DNA from: UBA4810 sp002479215
Lineage (GTDB): Bacteria; Desulfobacterota; Syntrophia; Syntrophales; Smithellaceae
Direction: 5' to 3'
DNA length: 64,000 bases
Assembly (NCBI GenBank): GCA_049514435.1
Contig: JBEKVB010000008.1
Span: forward strand, 49,211-113,210
Shown: positions 51,560 through 60,450 of the stretch, in pieces
How positions within the stretch are numbered: the stretch's first letter is position 1
Layout of the letters: each line of letters begins with the position of its first letter
Made by a program: the position numbers and the translations under genes
Notes under the pieces: model-generated
What the model was told of the DNA's origin: nothing
What the model saw: the letters and a program-made list of their open reading frames with translations, nothing else
The model's database searches: none

Positions 51560-52081
51560 ATGGCACGGGTAAGTCTATTGAATGAAGAATCGGCGGCGCC
51601 GGAGCTGCAGGAGCGGTTTCGACTAATGAAGGAAAAAGGCGGCCGTGTTCTGAACCTCTTTAAAATTATGGCTCACTCTACCCAAGTTGGTTACCAATTT
51701 CTGCGACTGGGGAATGCGATTCTTTTTAAGGGGATTATACCTCCCAACCTGCGGGAGCTAGCCATCCTGCGGGTAGGCCTTATTAATAAAGCCATCTATG
51801 AGTGGACCCAGCATGTGCCCATAGCCCTGCGCGCCGGCGTGCGACAAGCGCAGATCGACGCCCTGTCCCAATGGGAGCATTCCACTGAATTCAACGATAT
51901 AGAAAAAGCAATTCTGCGCTACACCGACGAAGAAACCAAGAATGTACGGGTAAAAGATAAAACCTTTGCCGCGGTGCGGGCAATTTTAAGTGAAGAGGGA
52001 ATTGTGGAGCTGACAACGGCCATCGGTTATTACGGAATGGTTTGCCGGATTCTCGAAACTCTCCAGGTGGAATTGGAATAA
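51560..52081 (+). CDS. Carboxymuconolactone decarboxylase family protein
   Basis: A 174-residue CMD/AhpD-fold protein: RVGLINKAIYEWTQHVPIALRAGVRQAQIDALSQW contains the family helices, with E-W-x-x-H in the place of the redox C-x-x-C-H of AhpD, so it is not a peroxidase-type member. Many such proteins are lactone decarboxylases or of unknown function beside SDR and acyl-CoA genes. Start: ATG preceded by GGAGATG, a GTG three bases earlier is possible. 52 bp after the SDR gene; same operon. Confidence 0.88.
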   Translation: MARVSLLNEESAAPELQERFRLMKEKGGRVLNLFKIMAHSTQVGYQFLRLGNAILFKGIIPPNLRELAILRVGLINKAIYEWTQHVPIALRAGVRQAQIDALSQWEHSTEFNDIEKAILRYTDEETKNVRVKDKTFAAVRAILSEEGIVELTTAIGYYGMVCRILETLQVELE

Positions 52082-52233
52082 CCGTGCCTATTGTGTGTTG
52101 GCAAGTTATCATACCGGTAACTCTATAAAGAAGGGTTATGCTGCAAAAGGTACTTTGGAAAACAAAGCAGAATTCCATAGCATGGATAATTATTTAACAA
52201 AATTAAATGTCGTATTTTATGGAAGTGGCGATC

Positions 52234-53739
52234 ATGAATCTTGCTAAACTTAGTGAAAAAAAGGTGATGGAAACTGGTGAGCAAGTGAGCATCATTTTTG
52301 AAGGCTGTGAAATCACGAATACGGAGATGCTGGAAAAGAGCAAAAAACTGGCTACCGCCCTCAAAAATCTTGGGGTAAAGCGGGGGGATAGTGTTATTCT
52401 GCAAATGCCCAATTGCCCGGAAGTTCTTCAAGGTTTTGGGGCTATCTGGAGAATCGGTGCCGTGATCGTACCGATTAACTACCTTATTGGCGAGGAAGAG
52501 ACTGCTTACATATACCAGGACTCAGGCGCTAAAGTAGTAATCAGCAGTCAGGCCTTTCTTCCGAAAATACGCGCGGGTCAGGCAAAGGCGCCCGGGGTGA
52601 AAACAATTATTCTCGTTGATAAAGACGTTCCCGAAGGAACTCTTGCCTATCATCCGCTCGTGGAGAGTTCTGTTGAAGAGCATTCGGCTGTGGATACTAG
52701 AGATGATGAAATCGCCGCGCTCATTTATACCGCGGGAACCACCGGCAAACCTAAGGGTGTCATCCATACCCATCTCTCCCTCTATGCCAACGCCAAGATG
52801 CAGTATGAAACGGTTGTACTTCCGGACGGCATGACCAGTATTATTGTTCTTCCTTTATGTCATTCCTACGGCATTGCGACGGTAAATAACGGTCTGTTCC
52901 GAACGACAAAAACAGTCCTTCTTAATTCTTTCGATCTGGACACCATATTTTCATCCATCGAAAAATACCAGGTCAACATTATGGCCGGTGTCCCGACCAT
53001 GTATGTTTATATGCTTCTCTATCCGGAGCCCAAAAAATACAACCTGAGCTCCATGAAATACTGGATATCCGGATCGGCGCCTCTTGCTTTGGAAACGTGT
53101 AACAAGTTCAAAGAAGTATTTGGCTTTGAGATTATCGAAGGCTGGGGCTTGACGGAGGCTGGGGCAAATAACTCCTGCAACCCTTTTGATGGGTTAAAAA
53201 AGATCGGGTCCATCGGCTTGCCGATGATTGGCACTGAAATGCGGATTGTTGATGATAACGGAAAAGAGCTTACCCATGGGCAGGAGGGAGAAATTGTGAT
53301 CCGAGGGCCTATGCTCATGAAGGGATACTGGCAAAAACCGGAGGAAACGGCGGATATTCTAAAAGATGGTTGGCTCCATACGGGAGATGTCGGTTATGTA
53401 GACGATGCTGGCTACTTCTGGATTACGGATAGGAAAAAAGATTTGATCATCAAAGGAGGGGAAAACATTTCTGCACGAACTATCGAAGAAGTCCTCTTTA
53501 TGCACCCCAAAGTATCTGAAGCAGCGGTGACCGGTATGAAAGACGATGTTTACGGGGAGGATATCAAAGCCTTTGTAGTATTGAATCCCCGTGAAGCGGC
53601 TACAGCGAAAGAAATTATTGAATTCTGTCGAACGAAGCTTACTAATTTTCTGTTGCCGAAAGAAGTGGTTTTTCTGCAAGCCCTTCCTAAAAGCCTTGTC
53701 GGCAAAGTGTTGAAAAAGGAATTGAGAAAATTGTCTTAA
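52234..53739 (+). CDS. AMP-forming acyl-CoA synthetase
   Basis: A 501-residue ANL-superfamily ligase that activates a carboxylic acid with ATP and CoA. Core motifs: A3 IYTAGTTGKPKGVIHTH, A5 GWGLTEAG, A7 LHTGDVGYVDDAGYFWITDRKKDLIIKGGENIS and the late catalytic Lys in LPKSLVGKVLKKEL. The start is the ATG with GGAAG eight bases upstream; an earlier in-frame start would add nine residues. Substrate not predictable, but position before the 4-hydroxybutyryl-CoA-dehydratase-superfamily gene suggests it makes that enzyme's CoA substrate. The overall resemblance is to crotonobetaine/benzoate-type ligases. Confidence 0.95.
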   Translation: MNLAKLSEKKVMETGEQVSIIFEGCEITNTEMLEKSKKLATALKNLGVKRGDSVILQMPNCPEVLQGFGAIWRIGAVIVPINYLIGEEETAYIYQDSGAKVVISSQAFLPKIRAGQAKAPGVKTIILVDKDVPEGTLAYHPLVESSVEEHSAVDTRDDEIAALIYTAGTTGKPKGVIHTHLSLYANAKMQYETVVLPDGMTSIIVLPLCHSYGIATVNNGLFRTTKTVLLNSFDLDTIFSSIEKYQVNIMAGVPTMYVYMLLYPEPKKYNLSSMKYWISGSAPLALETCNKFKEVFGFEIIEGWGLTEAGANNSCNPFDGLKKIGSIGLPMIGTEMRIVDDNGKELTHGQEGEIVIRGPMLMKGYWQKPEETADILKDGWLHTGDVGYVDDAGYFWITDRKKDLIIKGGENISARTIEEVLFMHPKVSEAAVTGMKDDVYGEDIKAFVVLNPREAATAKEIIEFCRTKLTNFLLPKEVVFLQALPKSLVGKVLKKELRKLS

Positions 53740-53801
53740 CGAAATTTTTTGTAAGATAAACAATATTCGATATAAAAAATATATTAAACAAGGAGGAAAT
53801 T

Positions 53802-55250
53802 ATGGCAATTCGCACTGCTGATGAGTACAAAAAGAGTTTGCGCGATGGCAGGCGCGTGTATATCCGGGGACAAAAGGTTGATGATATTACCAAGCATCCG
53901 ATTCTTGGAGTTACTGTTGACACAATAGCCGCGGGCTATGAACTGACGGCATCGAAAGACCCTGCCGTTCGTGATCTCTTTGTGGCGCCTCATCCGAAAA
54001 CGGGAGAACCGGTCAACCGCTATTTCATTACCCCGAAAAATAAGGAAGACCTGGCAAATCGAACAAAGATGATTCAGCGTTCCATCGAAATAATCGGGGG
54101 GCTTCCCTTCGGGAAGGATATCGGGACTGACTGTCTGAATGCCGCTTTTGTAGTTGCCGGTCAGATGGGGAAGAAACAGTATCAGGACAATGCCGTGAAT
54201 TTTCTGGAGCATCTCCGGAAGAACGACCTGCATACCTGTGGTGCTGTTACCTGTGTCAAGGGAGATCGTTCCAAAGAGCCTTCCAAACAGAAACACCCCG
54301 ATTACTATCTCCATGTGGTGGATAAAAATAAAGAAGGTATTGTGGTCAAAGGAGCGAAGATTCATATCACCAGTGCTCCGGCGGCAAACGAAATAATTGT
54401 CGTGCCTACACGACAGATGCGTGAAGACGAAGGCGACTATGCCGTGAGCTTTGCTATCCCCGCTAACACCAAAGGGATTACCTTCATTTGCCGGGGCGGG
54501 CGCGGTACCTGGTCGGACCACGAATTTCATGCCGACCGTCCCGTAAGAGAACTGACGGAAGCCATCATCATCTTCGACAATGTCTTTGTTCCCTGGGAGC
54601 GTGTTTTTATGTGTGGTGAGTGGCAGTATTCCATGCTCTTAGCTTATACCTTCGCCACCTTCCATCGGTTTACAGCAATCAGCTACAAGGTTCCTGCCGT
54701 GGAAGTGATGGCGGGTTGCGCCGTGGCTATGGCCAAATACAATGGACTGGATAAAGTGGGACACATCCGGGATAAGCTAGCGGACATAGCCGCTTACGTG
54801 GAAACTCTGCGCGCCCTGACCAACGCGGCAGCGAATGATCCCGTCATGTACGGTGACATTGCCGTGCCGAATCCCCTTATTGCCAATATGGCAAAGCTTC
54901 ACTTCGCGAGCAAATATCACGCCTTCGTGGAACTGATTCAGGATATCGGCGGTGGCATTCTGGCAACGGCTCCGGATAAAAAGGATTGGGAGAATCCCGA
55001 TATCCATGATTACCTGGAACACTATCTGGGGGGTGCGGATAAATACAGCACCTTGGATAGGCTGAAAATGATTCACGAGGCGATGCGGCATGTCTGTTCG
55101 CATGAATCGGCCTTTCATGAAGTGACAACCGTTCACGCGGAGGGTTCGATGGCGGCACAGAAGATGATGATTCTGGTAGAATCTCCCCTCCAACGCTACG
55201 AAATGATGGCCATGGCAGCTGCGGGAATCATTTCCTCGAAACAGCATTAA
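53802..55250 (+). CDS. 4-hydroxyphenylacetate 3-hydroxylase/4-hydroxybutyryl-CoA dehydratase superfamily protein lacking Fe-S ligands
   Basis: A 482-residue member of the HpaB/AbfD family of FAD enzymes. Diagnostic segments are VDTIAAGYELTASKDPAVRDLF, NDLHTCGAVTCVKGDRS, WSDHEFHADRPVRELTE, FDNVFVPWERVF and the C-terminal PLQRYEMMAMAAAGI. The known dehydratase holds a 4Fe-4S cluster with Cys99, Cys103, His292 and Cys299. Aligning by eye, only the His seems kept (His288, FHRFTAISY); the two N-terminal cysteines fall at Pro102 and Asp106 (PFGKD) and the last at Tyr295. So it is more likely a flavin-only isomerase or oxidoreductase than the radical dehydratase. It ends the four-gene operon and has an SD of AAGGAGG. 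Confidence 0.88.
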   Translation: MAIRTADEYKKSLRDGRRVYIRGQKVDDITKHPILGVTVDTIAAGYELTASKDPAVRDLFVAPHPKTGEPVNRYFITPKNKEDLANRTKMIQRSIEIIGGLPFGKDIGTDCLNAAFVVAGQMGKKQYQDNAVNFLEHLRKNDLHTCGAVTCVKGDRSKEPSKQKHPDYYLHVVDKNKEGIVVKGAKIHITSAPAANEIIVVPTRQMREDEGDYAVSFAIPANTKGITFICRGGRGTWSDHEFHADRPVRELTEAIIIFDNVFVPWERVFMCGEWQYSMLLAYTFATFHRFTAISYKVPAVEVMAGCAVAMAKYNGLDKVGHIRDKLADIAAYVETLRALTNAAANDPVMYGDIAVPNPLIANMAKLHFASKYHAFVELIQDIGGGILATAPDKKDWENPDIHDYLEHYLGGADKYSTLDRLKMIHEAMRHVCSHESAFHEVTTVHAEGSMAAQKMMILVESPLQRYEMMAMAAAGIISSKQH

Positions 55251-55284
55251 TTAGAATGTGAAAAGTTGAAGAAGGTTTAAAACC

Positions 55285-55321
55285 ATGCGGCCAGGTTGTT
55301 TCTCTACCAACTTGGCCGCAT
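55285..55321 (+). terminator. Long hairpin after the dehydratase-family gene
   Basis: ATGCGGCCAGGTTG (55285-55298) pairs with CAACTTGGCCGCAT (55308-55321), 14 pairs with one G-T and a 9-base loop. It follows the operon's last stop by 34 bases, but the downstream TTTCATTACG is not a true T-run, so it is a possible rather than certain terminator. Confidence 0.55.
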
Positions 55322-55666
55322 TTCATTACGGACGCGGTGGTTATCGGGGACAAGCGTAAATTCATTACGGCGCTGGTTGTCATTGATGAGGAAAACGTTG
55401 TGAAATACGCGCAGGACCATAAGGTTCAGTACACTACTTTTGCCAGCCTTACCCACACAGAAGAGGTTATCAAGCTTATCACAGAAGAAATCAACAAAGT
55501 AAATAAACAGATCGCCCGGGTGGAGAATATCCGCAAGTTCCGCCTGCTCGATAAAAAACTTTACACCGAAGATGGAGAAGTAACCCCCACCATGAAAGTC
55601 AAGCGCAAGGCCATCGCCGAACAATACAAAGACATTATCGAAGAAATGTATAAAGAAGGGGATTAG
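55322..55666 (+). pseudogene. 3' fragment of an acyl-CoA ligase gene (copy 1)
   Basis: The frame encodes FITDAVVIGDKRKFITALVVID ... KLYTEDGEVTPTMKVKRKAIAEQYKDIIEEMY, the C-terminus of long-chain-fatty-acid-type AMP ligases. Everything before about the last 110 residues is missing; a GTG at 55337 could start a short product but has no SD. It sits directly after the hairpin and before the histidine kinase gene. A second, shorter copy of the same 3' end follows the response regulator gene. Confidence 0.88.
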
Positions 55667-55824
55667 CCTGCCAGGTAGTTAGTGCTTAGTGTTATTTCTA
55701 ATACCTCTCTTCAACGATCAGCGGTAAAACATCCCGCTTTTTGGGGTCTTTTTTCATTGACCGACAAAATTAATTGTCTTATACTTCAACTGTCAAAAAG
55801 TAATGCCTTATCAGAGAGGCAGTG

Positions 55825-57528
55825 ATGCCAACTGCATTTCCCAGAAAAAAAATTATTTTTCTTGTTCGCCTGGCGGTCATTATTACGACCGCTTATTTTA
55901 TTATTTTTTCACCATCCGCCAGCAAAGAATGCGAAACCTGCGGATATATTTTCATTGCCGTTTATCTACTGACTAATCTGATTGTTGCCCACATCCCGGA
56001 AAAATATTTCTATGACGATAAGTTTTTCTATGGGCTTGTTTTATGTGACAGCATACTGTTGCCGGCCGGGATTTATTTTTCCGGCTATGCCGGGTCGGAT
56101 TTATACCTGATGTATTTTTTTATTATCTTATTAACAACAATGAGCTCCCGCTTTGAATACTTGATGATGAACATCCTCATCTTTTCTGTCATCTACGGCT
56201 GGCTGTTATATGAAAAGGGATTTTTAGCAGGTCCGATGGCGCTGAGCTATTTGATCCGGATTCCGTTTATTATTGTCGTTGCAATGTTTTTCTGGTACCT
56301 CGTAACGACCCGATTAAAAGACAAAGACAGACGGATTAGTGAAGCCCGAGAAAGATACGAGCAAATTGTTCAAGCTACCGATGTGTTGATGTGTATTGTC
56401 GATCATGAAGGGAAGTTCTTATTTGCCAATCAAAAACTCGTCAAATTTTATGGATACCAGGATGAAAAAAGTATTCTCGGTTTGACCATTTCACGGATTT
56501 ATAACGAAGATGAGACCGAAGCGGAAAAATCTTTGAGCTATGTGAGATCGGTATACCAGAATAATGACATGGTACAGTATGAATCCTATGATAAAGATCA
56601 CGACATATGGTTTGCCAATACGCTGAGTCCGATAAGAGATCCGTCAACCCGGGATGTTCTAGCGGTCTGCATTATTTCCAAAGATATCACCGACCGGATT
56701 GAAAAAGAGAAAGATTTAAATGATACTGTTGAATTGTTGCGAAGAACCCGGGACCAGTTAATACAAAAAGATAAAATGGCCGCCCTCGGGCGGATGGCGT
56801 CCGGTATTGCCCATGAAATCAGGAATCCGTTGGAAATTATTTATATGGGAGTGGATTATCTGGAAAACAATCTTCCCGATGATAAGCCCGATATGCAGGA
56901 GTCAATAGGAAAAATTTTTAATGCGGTCAACCGGGCTGATAATATCATCAAAAACATTTTGTCATTTTCCAGACAAACGGTATCCAAAATCACCCAAATC
57001 CCCCTCTGCCCGTTGCTTGATATCGTCCTGGCGCTTGCAAAACCAAAACTTGAAAAAAGCGGTGTGAGCGTTCGATGTGAGTATGCCGATGAATTGCTGG
57101 AAGTGGCAGGTGATTATACTATGCTGGAACAGGTTTTTTTAAATCTTGTCAATAATGCGGTTGATGCCATGAAAGGATGCAAAGAAAAGATATTGACGGT
57201 TCGTGCCTATAAACAATTAGTCGCTGAAATCGGCTATAAAACCGGCTACCGGCGGGCCGATTTTTTCAGTATCGGCGATGAAATGATTATTGTGGAAATA
57301 TCAGATACCGGAAAAGGTATTCCGGAAGAGACGTTGGCGAAAATATTCGAGCCGTTCTTTACGACCAAACCCGCTAATGAGGGAACGGGCTTGGGCTTGA
57401 GCCTTGCCCATATGATCATGGAGAGATTAAGCGGCACCATTGATGTTGAAAGCCGGGAAAACCAGGGAACAACTTTTTTTGTAAAACTCCAGCCAAGAAG
57501 TAAAATAATTGATACGAAAGAGGTGTAA
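55825..57528 (+). CDS. PAS-domain membrane histidine kinase
   Basis: A 567-residue sensor kinase. Residues 1-170 contain five to six membrane helices with little periplasmic sequence, a MASE-like sensor. PAS domain about 180-300 (EQIVQATDVLMCIVDHEGKFLFAN). HisKA with His330 in GIAHEIRNPLE about 320-390, then HATPase: N-box NLVNNAVDAMKG, G1 DTGKGIPEE and G2 GTGLGLSLAHMI. The cognate regulator begins one base after its stop. The ATG at 55825 is preferred over a GTG three bases earlier. What it senses is unknown; flanking ligase remnants do not tell. Confidence 0.95.
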   Translation: MPTAFPRKKIIFLVRLAVIITTAYFIIFSPSASKECETCGYIFIAVYLLTNLIVAHIPEKYFYDDKFFYGLVLCDSILLPAGIYFSGYAGSDLYLMYFFIILLTTMSSRFEYLMMNILIFSVIYGWLLYEKGFLAGPMALSYLIRIPFIIVVAMFFWYLVTTRLKDKDRRISEARERYEQIVQATDVLMCIVDHEGKFLFANQKLVKFYGYQDEKSILGLTISRIYNEDETEAEKSLSYVRSVYQNNDMVQYESYDKDHDIWFANTLSPIRDPSTRDVLAVCIISKDITDRIEKEKDLNDTVELLRRTRDQLIQKDKMAALGRMASGIAHEIRNPLEIIYMGVDYLENNLPDDKPDMQESIGKIFNAVNRADNIIKNILSFSRQTVSKITQIPLCPLLDIVLALAKPKLEKSGVSVRCEYADELLEVAGDYTMLEQVFLNLVNNAVDAMKGCKEKILTVRAYKQLVAEIGYKTGYRRADFFSIGDEMIIVEISDTGKGIPEETLAKIFEPFFTTKPANEGTGLGLSLAHMIMERLSGTIDVESRENQGTTFFVKLQPRSKIIDTKEV

Positions 57529-57529
57529 C

Positions 57530-57934
57530 ATGGCAAAAAATGTAAAAGTATTGGTCGTTGATGATGAAGTCGATTTTTGTTATTTCGTTAAAAAAAATCT
57601 CATGCATGAGGGAATATTTGATGTAATTACTGCGACAAACGGCAAAGACGGCATAGAGCTGGCCGAAAGTGAACTGCCGGATATAATCCTGCTTGATCTG
57701 GTCATGCCGGACATGCCCGGCGAGGATGTCGCGGCCGCTTTGAAAGATAATCCCGCTACAGCAAACATCCCGATTCTATATATTACGGCGCTAGCCACAA
57801 AAGATGATGTTGTTGACAGGGAAGAGAATAAAATCGGAAACAACTATATCCTGCCAAAGCCGGTACGGACAAAAAAACTGATAAAAACCATTCTGAAAAT
57901 CTTAAGCAAACAGCCGGACGAGGCAACACCGTAG
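57530..57934 (+). CDS. Stand-alone response-regulator receiver protein (CheY-like)
   Basis: A 134-residue receiver domain with no output domain. Acidic pair Asp11-Asp12 (VVDDE), phospho-acceptor Asp56 (LLDLVMPD), the Thr in ITALA and the Lys in PKPVRTK are all present. With no DNA-binding part it must pass its signal to another protein, or act as a phosphate sink for the kinase just upstream. Its SD (AGAGGTG) overlaps the kinase gene's 3' end, so they are coupled. The later C-terminus is unremarkable. Confidence 0.95.
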   Translation: MAKNVKVLVVDDEVDFCYFVKKNLMHEGIFDVITATNGKDGIELAESELPDIILLDLVMPDMPGEDVAAALKDNPATANIPILYITALATKDDVVDREENKIGNNYILPKPVRTKKLIKTILKILSKQPDEATP

Positions 57935-58033
57935 CGCTGATGCCCGACGTTCAATTTTATTCATTCAATGAGATTGTGGACTTGTAGCTGTAAGGTAAAT
58001 ATTTGAGGCGATTTAATCTGTTACTAGAAGCGC

Positions 58034-58138
58034 TACACCGAGAACGGCGAAGTAACCCCCACCATGAAAGTCAAGCGCAAAGCCATCGCCGAACAATACA
58101 AAGACATCATCGAAGAAATGTATAAAGGTGGAGAGTAA
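58034..58138 (+). pseudogene. 3' fragment of an acyl-CoA ligase gene (copy 2)
   Basis: Encodes YTENGEVTPTMKVKRKAIAEQ YKDIIEEMYKGGE before a stop, nearly the same last 34 codons as the fragment ending at 55666, with a few synonymous and few amino-acid changes. Nothing of the gene upstream of this is recognisable in the 100 bases before it. The two copies flank the kinase-regulator pair in direct orientation, about 2.5 kb apart. Confidence 0.85.
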
Positions 58139-58140
58139 GC

Positions 58141-58200
58141 CTATATTAGATTTGACAGATAGTATCTAACTTAGTCTTATCTCGATTATCGTTTTCACCT
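58141..58200 (+). repeat. 60-bp repeat, copy 1
   Basis: Aligns without gaps to 63837-63896: 46 of 60 bases identical, sharing CTATATT at the start and CTCGATTATCG-TTTCACCT at the end. Ten of the fourteen differences are transitions, each with A or T in this copy and G or C in the other. It starts two bases after the ligase-fragment stop. Confidence 0.72.
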
Positions 58201-58382
58201 ATTTATCACCGGTGCGAAGAATCTGTGGATTGAATCATGAAACGTATTTTGATAAACTCACAAAAGTTACCGAATTAGTGAGCTAGTACAACCGTCCTCA
58301 TTAATGTGATCTTCGCACAAAATTATCTGTTTTTTGATTGTGACATTTTTGATGTGAATTTTTCACGATTATGCGCTGCAAA

Positions 58383-58421
58383 ACCCCTTGTTCCCTTTCT
58401 AAAAGAAAAGGAACAAGGGGT
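58383..58421 (-). terminator. Intrinsic terminator downstream of the MFS gene
   Basis: ACCCCTTGTTCC and GGAACAAGGGGT form 12 perfect pairs, extended by CTTTC/GAAAA with one mismatch around the loop TAAAA. On the minus strand the stem is followed by TTTTG. It lies 50 bases past the transporter's stop and probably ends that transcript; on the plus strand it is followed by TCTTT only. Confidence 0.85.
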
Positions 58422-58470
58422 CTTTGACAGCCGGTTTATTCCGGTTTTTTATCTAACCAGAATCAGATTT

Positions 58471-59718
58471 TTATAACTGGGCCTTTGTCTCTTTCATTAA
58501 GAGAATAGCAATCATGGCAATGAAATAGAATACAGACACAGAAGCCATAACTGCCGTCAGCCCGATTTTCAGAGCTACTGCACCCATGGCGATAGGCACG
58601 ATCGTTGCTATTAAACGTCCTGTCGCATAAGCATCGGAGAAGCCCTCAGCGCGGATATTGGTGGGGAACTGCTCGACGACAAAGCCCACCGCCAGAGCCC
58701 AGATGGCCGAGGCGACTGCCCAGGCAAAAGCTCCCAGTATCCAGAAAACCTTCGTCCCCCATTCCATGCCCAGCCACACAGCTAACAAAAATGCGGACAG
58801 AAACGCGCAGACGGCCATCGTGACGCGTTTGCCGAATTTATCACCGACAACCCCGGCTATAAGATAGGCAATGACAGCCATAAACTGCATAACCATCAGG
58901 AAACCGGAATACTCTTTCGGGCTCATGCCTCTTTCTCTGGCCAGGACGGTGGGAAGCCAGGTATTGACCGCCCAGTAGGTAACCAGCATTGCTGTAAAAA
59001 ATAAGGTGACTTTGAGAAAAGCCTGCAGGTTAGCGCCCTTGAAAAGATCACTTAATTTTGTCGCAGGTGGTCCAGCAGTAACAATACCCTTCTTCTTATT
59101 TTCCTGTGCCTTCAGCCAAACGGGTGATTCGGGTACAAAGAATTGGATATAAACGGGACATAAAATTGCCGCTGTGCCGAGGAGATAAAGAGAACGCCAA
59201 CCCCAGATCGGCATCATGAAATACTGGGCAACAATGGCGGCACCAAAACCAATAGGCCAACCCATCTGTACCCATGAGCTCAACTTGCCGCGTTTCTCCG
59301 GCGGATAGAACTCTGCTGCCAGTGTTCCACCTATTGCGTATTCGGCACCAAGGCCAAGTCCTGCCAGGAACCGCAGTGCGGCTAACTGGAGATAGTCCTG
59401 GGCAAAAGCAGCCAGACCGGTTGTTATAGCGAAAAAGGCAATACACCACATCAAACCTTTTTTGCGGCCGAATTTGTCGGCAAGCGGGCCAAATACATAG
59501 CCGCCGAGGCTCATACCGATCAACATGGCCGTGCCGATTAAACCGGCCTGTACCATGTTGAATCCTGCCCCGGCCCAGTCTCTGAACAATACCGGTATGG
59601 TAAGAGCCAGAACCATGATGTCAAAACCGTCAAAGGCGTATCCGGCAATTGCCGCCCCCAACACTTTTCTCCTGTATTTCGCAGGGTCAACAATAGTTCC
59701 ACTAGATACTTCAGACAT
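58471..59718 (-). CDS. MFS transporter, AAHS (aromatic acid/H+ symporter)-like
   Basis: A 415-residue transporter with 12 predicted membrane helices. Helix 1 carries the DGFD motif (AGYAFDGFDIMVLALTIP) typical of the aromatic acid:H+ symporter family, and the loop 2-3 motif GPLADKFGRKKG and the later GDKFGKR are the MFS signatures. Aromatic or other carboxylic acid uptake is likely; a substrate used by the upstream operon (50.7-55.3 kb) would fit but is inference. Strong SD (AAGGAGGG) precedes the ATG. Confidence 0.93.
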   Translation of the reverse strand: MSEVSSGTIVDPAKYRRKVLGAAIAGYAFDGFDIMVLALTIPVLFRDWAGAGFNMVQAGLIGTAMLIGMSLGGYVFGPLADKFGRKKGLMWCIAFFAITTGLAAFAQDYLQLAALRFLAGLGLGAEYAIGGTLAAEFYPPEKRGKLSSWVQMGWPIGFGAAIVAQYFMMPIWGWRSLYLLGTAAILCPVYIQFFVPESPVWLKAQENKKKGIVTAGPPATKLSDLFKGANLQAFLKVTLFFTAMLVTYWAVNTWLPTVLARERGMSPKEYSGFLMVMQFMAVIAYLIAGVVGDKFGKRVTMAVCAFLSAFLLAVWLGMEWGTKVFWILGAFAWAVASAIWALAVGFVVEQFPTNIRAEGFSDAYATGRLIATIVPIAMGAVALKIGLTAVMASVSVFYFIAMIAILLMKETKAQL

Positions 59719-60450
59719 GTAATACCCTCCTTAATCATTTTAGTTTTTTACTAACTTATAAATCATTTCATTACACCTGACACTTTGTCACTACTGCAAA
59801 CCTATTATCCCCTCCTTTTTGATTTTTTTACTGCTTATAAATACCATTCTGTCAGAACCGGCAGAATGGGAACTCAATACTGAAATTGCAAAATAACTAC
59901 TATCCGTAAGTATCGCGTCATTATGATTTCTTTTTTTCTTTCGTTGGCGAATATAAATTCATAAGAGGTTTATTGGAGAAAATAAGTTATGGAAAGGCCT
60001 GTAAGTTTCTGTATATGTAATTTCGGGTAGCTGAAGAAGGTCGGCAAATTGTAATTACAGTGTTTTTGCCGAAATATTGTTTCCAAATACGATTACCCCC
60101 TAATGATATTCTTTGTTGTTTGGCCATACCATTGCGGCAAAAATAATTCAAACTATAAAATTAAACGGTTTTGTATGTCAAGGAAATATAGACCGCAAAT
60201 GAGGGGTGTTATGTCGATGTTTGTTGTCGGGCGTGAATTCGGTAGCGAGCGTATTCTCCATAGCTTGCTGTGGAATCTGTTTCCAGAGCTTGCTTTAAGG
60301 AGTTATTATCCTTGGTTTAATTGAGCGGGGAAAATTTACTTTCAAATTAATGATCAACATGTTAAGAATAAATTAGATTTAATAAATATGCGGTGGTGGT
60401 CGTAACCAAGTGTTAAGCTCAAAAATAATTTAATGGATGGTTAATAAATT
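59719..60450. other. 732-bp intergenic region with two inverted repeats
   Basis: Between the transporter start and the yggT gene. It holds CCATTCTG and CAGAATGG (59844-59851, 59862-59869; perfect 8-bp arms, 10-base loop), which lies upstream of the transporter gene and could be its operator, and TCGGCAAA and TTTGCCGA (60041-60048, 60065-60072; perfect 8-bp arms, 16-base spacing). An open frame at 60103-60324 has no SD or family resemblance and was not accepted. Otherwise nothing was seen. Confidence 0.6.

Noticed and set aside
55285..55321. Hairpin as a definite terminator of the operon
   Set aside because: The stem is strong but it is not followed by a T-run; kept only as a possible terminator.
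60103..60324. 73-residue open frame upstream of yggT
   Set aside because: No SD, no family pattern, low-complexity mixture of residues and lies in a gap with regulatory-type inverted repeats.
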